Shown piece by piece: positions 58,543 to 64,000 of a stretch of DNA of 64,000 nucleotides. Made by a program: the position numbers and the translations under genes. The stretch's first letter is position 1, and every line of letters starts with the position of its first letter. Origin of the DNA: Paracoccaceae bacterium (GTDB taxonomy: Bacteria > Pseudomonadota > Alphaproteobacteria > Rhodobacterales > Rhodobacteraceae); the NCBI GenBank assembly GCA_028097405.1, contig JAOHEK010000003.1:1-64000 (forward strand), in the 5' to 3' direction. The notes under the pieces are model-generated. The model was not told where the DNA came from. It did no database searches and worked only from the letters and a program-made list of their open reading frames with translations.

Positions 58543-60318
58543 ATGCCCAGCGACCAGACCCTGATTTTCGGCATCTTCGGTATCCTTTTCGTCCTTCTGA
58601 TCTGGGGCCGCATTCGCTATGACCTTGTCGCCTTCGGAGCGTTGGTCACAGCCGCCGCCCTAGGACTGGTGCCAACATCCGACGTTTTCTCGGGCTTTGG
58701 CAACTCAGCGGTCGCAATCATCGCTTTGGTACTGATCGTCTCGAAAGGCTTGGTCGGCTCGGGCGCGATTGAAAAACTGGCCGAACGACTGCTGGATTCC
58801 GAACGCACCCTTCCCTTACACATCGCCGTCATGGCCATCGTCGGCGCAGGCATCTCGGCCATCATCAACAACGTCGCGGCCTTGGCCCTGCTGATGCCGC
58901 TAGACTTGGAAACCGCCGCCAAGGCCAAACGTGCCGTCGGCAAATCACTAATGCCGCTCTCGTTCGCAACCATTCTTGGCGGCATGATCACTTTGATCGG
59001 TACGCCCCCCAACATCGTCATCGCAGCGTTCCGGGAAGAAGCGCTGGGCAAAAGCTTTGGTATGTTCGATTTCGCCCCTGTCGGCCTCACTGTCGCCATT
59101 GCCGGGATCGCCTTCGTGTCGCTGATCGGCTGGCGCTTTCTACCCGACCGTGAAGGTGCTGTGGAACAGGGCGACGACTTCGAACAAGGCCGTTACGTCG
59201 CCGAAGTCCGCGTGGGCGAAAAGGCGGTCGAGGATGGCTTGGAGGTGCGCGATCTCTACCCCCATGCGAATGAACACGACGTTCACATCTTAGGTCTGGT
59301 ACGACGCGGCAAACGGCTTCCGGGTTTTTCGGCGCGACAAGAGGTTCTGGCCACCGACTTTCTGGTCGTCGAAGGCGAACCCAAAGCCATCGAATCCTTC
59401 ATGGGCAAAGGCGAAATGGAATTTGCAGGCTCGGAAAAACAGCCCTCGGGCGTGACAGCAGGTGGCTTGATCCTAACCGAAGCGATTGTCCCCGACGGTG
59501 CGCGCATCGACGGGCGCACAGCACGGGGTCTGCAACTGCTCTACAAACATTCGGTGACGCTTCTGGGCGTGTCGCGAAACGGCAAGCGCTTCCGGGATCG
59601 GGTGCGGCTTCTAACGATCAAACCCGGCGATGTGCTGTTGTTGCTGGGCACACCCGAACGCAATGCCGCCGCCGCCGCGTGGTTGGGCGTTCTACCCTTA
59701 GAAGGACGCGCAACGGCCGTGGTGCAGCGTTCCAAAGCGTGGCTCTCGGTCGCCATGTTCTTAGGCGCGATTCTAGTCGCAGTCTTGGGTTGGACGTCGT
59801 TGCCCGTGTCCCTCGCCGGCGCCGTCATTGGCTTTATCGCCGTCGGGCTGGTCTCAAGCAACGAGGTCTACGAAAGCATCGAATGGAAAGTCATCGTCCT
59901 GCTCGCCAGTCTGATCCCGCTCGCGGCCGCTTTCGAACAGGTAGGCGGTGCGCAATTGATCGCCTCGGGCATCCTTGAGTGGACCCAAGGCTATCCCGCA
60001 TGGGTGTCATTGCTGGTGTTGTTCGTGGTGACAATGACGCTGTCTGATTTCCTCAACAACGTCGCAACGGCCTTGATCGCGGCCCCCATCGCCATGTCAC
60101 TAGCCGCCTCAACAGGCACGAATCCCGATGCTTGGTTGATGGCCGTGGCCGTCGCCGCATCCTGCGCCTTCCTCACGCCCATCGGGCACAAGAACAACAC
60201 CATCATCCTAGGCCCCGGCGGCTACCAGTTCGGAGACTACTGGCGGATCGGATTGCCGCTAGAGCTGTTGGTCATCGCTGTCGCGATGCCGACCATTTTG
60301 GTGGTTTGGCCGCTTTGA
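58543..60318 (+). CDS. SLC13-family permease with two TrkA-C domains
   Basis: A 591-residue protein. The transport core is in two halves (about 1-200 and 405-591), with NNVAALALLMP and TLIGTPPNIVIA in the first half and SDFLNNVATALIAAPIA and FLTPIGHKNNTIILGPGGY in the second. Two TrkA-C (RCK_C) domains sit between them (about 210-295 and 305-385). This group transports anions such as dicarboxylates or sulfate; the substrate is not deducible. The double RCK_C insert fits ligand control. Confidence 0.92.
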   Translation: MPSDQTLIFGIFGILFVLLIWGRIRYDLVAFGALVTAAALGLVPTSDVFSGFGNSAVAIIALVLIVSKGLVGSGAIEKLAERLLDSERTLPLHIAVMAIVGAGISAIINNVAALALLMPLDLETAAKAKRAVGKSLMPLSFATILGGMITLIGTPPNIVIAAFREEALGKSFGMFDFAPVGLTVAIAGIAFVSLIGWRFLPDREGAVEQGDDFEQGRYVAEVRVGEKAVEDGLEVRDLYPHANEHDVHILGLVRRGKRLPGFSARQEVLATDFLVVEGEPKAIESFMGKGEMEFAGSEKQPSGVTAGGLILTEAIVPDGARIDGRTARGLQLLYKHSVTLLGVSRNGKRFRDRVRLLTIKPGDVLLLLGTPERNAAAAAWLGVLPLEGRATAVVQRSKAWLSVAMFLGAILVAVLGWTSLPVSLAGAVIGFIAVGLVSSNEVYESIEWKVIVLLASLIPLAAAFEQVGGAQLIASGILEWTQGYPAWVSLLVLFVVTMTLSDFLNNVATALIAAPIAMSLAASTGTNPDAWLMAVAVAASCAFLTPIGHKNNTIILGPGGYQFGDYWRIGLPLELLVIAVAMPTILVVWPL

Positions 60319-60408
60319 ATCCTCCGTACGTATCGATGCACTGAAGGAAAGATATAGACGCAAACGACATCATTAGGTACGCCTAAGCACCACCAGCAAG
60401 AGCATGAC

Positions 60409-60636
60409 ATGTTTCCAAACCGCGCCGCGCCCGTCTTATTCGCCCTGATCCTGACTTGTTGCATGACTTTCTTCGTCTCAGCCGTCGCGACCTGGCACGT
60501 CATTGGCTTCCAGCCGGGTTACCTCGTTGCATGGTCCGGCGCTTGGCTCATCAGTTGGCCCGTCGCCTTTCCTGTCGCCCTTTTCGTCGCACCACTGGCA
60601 CACAAGCTGGTCGCGAAGATGGTGAGAGACGCATAA
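60409..60636 (+). CDS. DUF2798 family small membrane protein
   Basis: A 75-residue protein with two hydrophobic segments (about 8-30 and 42-62), LILTCCMTFFVSAVATWHVIGF and WLISWPVAFPVALFVAPLAHKL, matching DUF2798. Function is unknown. It lies after the permease and just before a convergent gene. Confidence 0.85.
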   Translation: MFPNRAAPVLFALILTCCMTFFVSAVATWHVIGFQPGYLVAWSGAWLISWPVAFPVALFVAPLAHKLVAKMVRDA

Positions 60637-60637
60637 G

Positions 60638-61186
60638 TTAATAGCGACTCAATTTCTTTATATTGAGCGATACAATCAACGGTGCAGATTTTTGCGACGT
60701 GGCAATTGTGATGCGACGCCCTTTGGTGAGATGGCGGTTGGTCTCAATGCTTGCGACCCCGGAATTCGTACCGACCCAAAAAACTCGAACAGCATTGTTG
60801 TCAGACCCCGTTGTCGGAAACGCAAATTGCGATACACGATTGATTTCGGCGTTCTCTAAGCTCCAATTCGTCGGATCGGTCAAAATTGACCTATATGCGC
60901 GCCGAGTCCGTCGGCCTTGAAACAAGTGCAACATAAGGAACGCTCCGGCGATGCCGACCATCCCAGCTATTGCGACGCTCAGCGGTTCGCTGTTTGGATT
61001 TCCCTTCAGGTAGCCAAATAGCACCAGAAGGCCAATTGCAGCCAAGGCAAATGATACTATTCCGCCCACGGCTTCAACCATCAGAACAAAGGACGATCTC
61101 TCAAGCTCTTTACTGAGGCGCGTCCGAAAGTCTGGCGAAGCCAGATCGTCAACGGAATACGTTATGAATTCCTCTGTGAGCGTCAT
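60638..61186 (-). CDS. Membrane protein of unknown function
   Basis: A 182-residue protein. An acidic N-terminus (1-30), two membrane segments (about 36-60 and 70-90; FVLMVEAVGGIVSFALAAIGLLVLF and VAIAGMVGIAGAFLMLHLF), then a soluble C-terminal part with VFWVGTNSGVASIETNRHLTKGRRITIATS. No family recognised. Its stop is 1 bp from the DUF2798 stop; the following 365 bp hold no gene. Confidence 0.65.
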   Translation of the reverse strand: MTLTEEFITYSVDDLASPDFRTRLSKELERSSFVLMVEAVGGIVSFALAAIGLLVLFGYLKGNPNSEPLSVAIAGMVGIAGAFLMLHLFQGRRTRRAYRSILTDPTNWSLENAEINRVSQFAFPTTGSDNNAVRVFWVGTNSGVASIETNRHLTKGRRITIATSQKSAPLIVSLNIKKLSRY

Positions 61187-61552
61187 GTAAGATTGTTAGC
61201 ACTACAATCTCGCCCATGAAACGTTCGATATATAGCTAAGACCTCTTGGTTCGTTCTTTAGGCTGGATGTCCGCTTCGCCCCGCACAACGGACATCACCC
61301 CAAACGATTTCTTGAAAAAAAATAGAACCGAAATCTCTCCACATTCCCAGCCCTTAACGCACCGCTAATCAGTATTAGCGCACGCTGCCCATCCAAGCCT
61401 TGGGCACCCAATTACCAAATCATCCACCTACGCAATACCGACGTGATACCGACGCTAAACAGATCGCCCAGAATCAGCAAAACAAGGCGTTAACGCCCAA
61501 CGCCCCTGCACCGCAACACCCAAGCTGCGCACGCTCCGTTAACCGAAAACGC
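61187..61552. other. Gene-free stretch upstream of the unknown membrane gene, downstream of icd
   Basis: It contains a small hairpin CGCTAAT-CAGT-ATTAGCG (61363-61380) and a direct repeat ATACCGACG (two copies about 13 bp apart near 61436-61455). No coding frame looks convincing. Confidence 0.55.
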
Positions 61553-62764
61553 CTAGCTCAGCGCTTTTTGCAGGTTCTCGTCGATCTTGTCCAAGAAGCC
61601 CATGGTTGTCAGCCAGCTTTGATCCGGTCCGACCAGCAGCGCCAAGTCCTTGGTCATGAAGCCGCTTTCGACGGTATCCACCAGAACCTTTTCCAGCGTT
61701 TCAGCAAAGCTTTTCAACGCGTCATTTCCGTCAAGTTTCGCGCGATGCTTTAAGCCACCTGTCCAAGCGTAAATCGACGCGATCGAGTTCGTCGACGTTT
61801 CTTCGCCCTTCTGGTGCTGGCGATAGTGGCGCGTGACTGTGCCGTGAGCCGCTTCGGCCTCAACGATCTTGCCGTCCGGCGTCATCAGTTGCGAGGTCAT
61901 CAAGCCCAGTGAACCAAAGCCCTGCGCAACGGTATCGGACTGCACATCCCCATCGTAGTTCTTGCAGGCCCAGACATAGCCGCCCGACCATTTCAGCGCC
62001 GACGCAACCATGTCATCGATCAAACGGTGTTCGTACCAGATCTCTTTTTCTTCGAATTTCTCTTTGAATTCAGCCTCGAACACCTCTTGGAAGATGTCTT
62101 TGAACCGCCCGTCATAGGCTTTCATGATCGTGTTCTTGGTCGACAAATACACAGGCCAACCAAGGTTCAATCCATAGTTCAGCGAGGCACGTGCAAAGTC
62201 GAAGATCGAACTGTCGAGGTTGTACATCGACACGGAAACACCCGCACCGGGCGCGTCGTAAACCTCGCGTTCGATGACTTTGCCGTCTTCACCTTCGAAC
62301 TTGATCGTCAGCTTACCGGGACCGGGAAAAGTAAAATCTGTCGCCTTATATTGATCCCCAAAAGCATGGCGTCCCACCACGATGGGTTTGGTCCAGCCCG
62401 GTACCAGACGTGGCACGTTCTTGCAGATAATTGGCTGGCGAAAGATGACACCACCAAGGATGTTGCGGATCGTACCGTTCGGGCTTTTCCACATCTCTTT
62501 CAGGCCAAATTCCTCGACCCGTCCTTCGTCAGGCGTGATGGTCGCACATTTGACAGCAACGCCGACTTCTTTGGTTTTCTCGGCCGAGTCGATCGTGATC
62601 TGGTCGTTGGTTTCATCACGGGATTCGATGCCAAGATCGTAGTACAGCAGATCAATATCGAGGTATGGCAGGATGAGCTTTTGCTTGATAAAATCCCAGA
62701 TGATCCGGGTCATTTCATCACCATCCATCTCGACGATGGGGTTTTCGACTTTGATCTTGGACAT
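61553..62764 (-). CDS. icd: NADP-dependent isocitrate dehydrogenase, eukaryotic/dimeric type
   Basis: A 403-residue TCA-cycle enzyme that oxidatively decarboxylates isocitrate. [54 protein letters not shown] (substrate-binding), [51 protein letters not shown] (metal ligands) and [12 protein letters not shown] (coenzyme) identify the NADP-dependent, eukaryote-like group common in alphaproteobacteria. ATG 62764 has GAGGCAAAG upstream; an ATG 42 bp earlier is rejected. Confidence 0.97.
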   Translation of the reverse strand: MSKIKVENPIVEMDGDEMTRIIWDFIKQKLILPYLDIDLLYYDLGIESRDETNDQITIDSAEKTKEVGVAVKCATITPDEGRVEEFGLKEMWKSPNGTIRNILGGVIFRQPIICKNVPRLVPGWTKPIVVGRHAFGDQYKATDFTFPGPGKLTIKFEGEDGKVIEREVYDAPGAGVSVSMYNLDSSIFDFARASLNYGLNLGWPVYLSTKNTIMKAYDGRFKDIFQEVFEAEFKEKFEEKEIWYEHRLIDDMVASALKWSGGYVWACKNYDGDVQSDTVAQGFGSLGLMTSQLMTPDGKIVEAEAAHGTVTRHYRQHQKGEETSTNSIASIYAWTGGLKHRAKLDGNDALKSFAETLEKVLVDTVESGFMTKDLALLVGPDQSWLTTMGFLDKIDENLQKALS

Positions 62765-62871
62765 GGGGCTTTGCCTCGCACTGAATTTCACTCTTGCGCG
62801 CGGCATAGCTGAGTTGGGGCTTTATGGGAAGATCGTATGCAAATGTATACCAAACAAAACCTTAACACCGC

Positions 62872-63477
62872 CTATTTGAGGGTGATGCCCGCCGCCGCCA
62901 TCCCAGCTTTTGCGGCGTTAAGCGACCCATCGAAATCAATCGCACGACACAGGCTTTCGATCACAGTCACCTCAAACCCAAGTTTCGCGGCATCCACAGC
63001 AGAATAGTTCACGCAGAAGTCCAAAGCCAAACCAACGACAACCAGCTTCTCGACGCCTCGGTTGCGCAGATATCCTTCCAACCCGGTCGACGTTGCGTGG
63101 TCGTTCTCAAAGAACGCGGAATAGCTGTCGATCTGTCGGCGGAACCCTTTGCGGATGATCAAATCGGCTGGACGCGGGTCCAGCTTGCTGTGGAACGCCG
63201 CCCCATCGGACCCAATGATGCAATGGTCGGGCCAAAGCACTTGGGGGCCATAGGGCATTTCAATCACCGACATGGGCGCGGCACCGTCGTGTTGGCTGGC
63301 AAAGCTGTGGTGGTCGGCGGGGTGCCAATCTTGGGTGAACACGCGCACTGGGTATTCGGGCACAAGAGCGTTGATCGGGGCCACGATGTCGTCACCGCCC
63401 GCCACGGCAAGCGCGCCGCCCGGGCAAAAATCGTTCTGCACGTCGATGACAAGGATCGCTTCGTTGGCTGGCCGCAT
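62872..63477 (-). CDS. pncA: Nicotinamidase/pyrazinamidase
   Basis: A 201-residue isochorismatase-fold amidase that converts nicotinamide to nicotinate for NAD salvage. The triad is D12 (ILVIDVQNDF), K110 (LIIRKGF) and C155 (GLALDFCVNYSA), with the metal site in FTQDWHPADHHSF. ATG 63477 has GGAG upstream; a longer frame reading is rejected. Confidence 0.95.
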   Translation of the reverse strand: MRPANEAILVIDVQNDFCPGGALAVAGGDDIVAPINALVPEYPVRVFTQDWHPADHHSFASQHDGAAPMSVIEMPYGPQVLWPDHCIIGSDGAAFHSKLDPRPADLIIRKGFRRQIDSYSAFFENDHATSTGLEGYLRNRGVEKLVVVGLALDFCVNYSAVDAAKLGFEVTVIESLCRAIDFDGSLNAAKAGMAAAGITLK

Positions 63478-63588
63478 CTGGATTCTCCGCTGTTTCTCGC
63501 AATACTTCACGTCTAACCACATATGATCAACGCACCAAAGATGGCGCAATCCCTTTTCCTTAGGCGCGGCGCGGGGTAAATCAGCGAC

Positions 63589-64000
63589 ATGTACACTGTC
63601 GCTGCCCTATATAAGTTCACCCGCTTCGCTGACCCGGAAGCCCTTCGTACACCGTTGTTAGAACTGGCACAGAGCGAGGGGGTTAAAGGCACGGTGCTGT
63701 TGGCCGAGGAAGGGATCAACGGCACGTTCGCAGGCCCCCGCGCTGGCATTGATCGGGTTCTGGCCCATATTCGCACCCTTCCGGGGTGTTCTGATCTGGA
63801 ATGGAAAGAAAGTGCGGCGTCCGACATGCCGTTCCTGCGCCTAAAGATTCGGATCAAGCGCGAAATCGTCACCATGCGTCAGCCCAATGTGGATCCAACC
63901 GGCAGTGTCGGCACGTATGTTCAGCCCAGCGATTGGAACGCATTGATCGGCCGCGACGATGTAGCAGTGATCGACACGCGGAACGATTACGAAGTTGGGA
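63589..64000 (+). CDS. trhO: tRNA uridine(34) hydroxylase / rhodanese-related sulfurtransferase (3' end outside window)
   Basis: At least 137 residues are visible. The N-terminal domain begins MYTVAALYKFTRFADPEALR and has KGTVLLAEEGINGTFAGP, then IRIKREIVTMRQPNVDP, and the start of the rhodanese domain (DDVAVIDTRNDYEVG). TrhO (YceA) oxidises wobble uridine to 5-hydroxyuridine. The catalytic Cys lies beyond the window, so activity cannot be checked. Confidence 0.93.
   Translation, partial: MYTVAALYKFTRFADPEALRTPLLELAQSEGVKGTVLLAEEGINGTFAGPRAGIDRVLAHIRTLPGCSDLEWKESAASDMPFLRLKIRIKREIVTMRQPNVDPTGSVGTYVQPSDWNALIGRDDVAVIDTRNDYEVG

Overview
The window looks like chromosomal core DNA of a marine alphaproteobacterium of the order Rhodobacterales (Roseobacter-type). 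The basis is the gene families and their order: cfa-trgA-cysK, glnB-glnA, divergent phaZ/phaC with phaP, a MipZ-type ATPase, divergent dapB/rbfA with truB nearby, a 41-residue L36, Tat-exported MsrB and PhoX proteins, and a eukaryotic-type NADP isocitrate dehydrogenase. I cannot name a genus. I see no insertion sequence, prophage, integrase, rRNA operon or CRISPR array.

Layout. 1-6776 (minus): a large MscS-type channel (cut by the window edge), cysteine synthase, TrgA, cyclopropane fatty-acid synthase and the bifunctional NAD(P)HX repair enzyme. 6851-9208: a small exported protein and glnB-glnA, ending in a strong terminator. 9256-12325 (minus): MFS permease, murein endopeptidase MepA and a phytase-like esterase in overlapping order. 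12615-15925: YggT, recQ behind a candidate LexA box, and yaaA. 15935-22953: signalling genes, namely a long hybrid histidine kinase, an EF-hand protein followed by an ECF sigma / anti-sigma / metal-sensor-like trio, a PleD-like diguanylate cyclase and a DUF3572 protein. 22956-26803: the polyhydroxybutyrate locus phaZ<>phaC-phaP with TGC/GCA operators but no phaR beside it. 27130-36021: MipZ, Xi-class GST, MsrB, PhoX, a VOC dioxygenase, a LacI-operator-linked dehydrogenase, rpmJ, tRNA-Val(GAC) and N-formylglutamate amidohydrolase.

36089-44413: DegP, an anti-sigma gene behind a sigma factor gene broken by an in-frame stop, a secreted PHB-depolymerase-like hydrolase, an acyl-CoA ligase, the queuosine-precursor transporter, a tiny ORF/structured-RNA unit, arfB, and the scoAB CoA-transferase. 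44515-54893: dapB, rbfA, a DUF2233 protein, truB, DUF1643, a nitroreductase-marR operon with its own operator, an RTX protein, rpsO, an unrecognised secreted protein, and pnp. 54998-64000: gyrB, a small exported protein, aroQ, an SLC13 permease, two small membrane proteins, icd, pncA and the start of trhO.

Most of the window is ordinary housekeeping. The parts most worth a second look are regulatory or structural: the tiny ORF with an almost complete anti-anti-Shine-Dalgarno sequence followed by a foldable RNA and terminator (42274-42510); the recQ LexA box; the LacI-type 20-bp palindrome; the three-half-site operator before the nitroreductase-marR operon; the PhaR-like sites without phaR; the CnrYXH-like ECF module with an EF-hand protein; the nonsense-interrupted ECF sigma gene; and a family of GC-rich hairpin repeats, one possible member of which lies in frame inside nnr. 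No computation or database search was run. Family names come from reading the translations.
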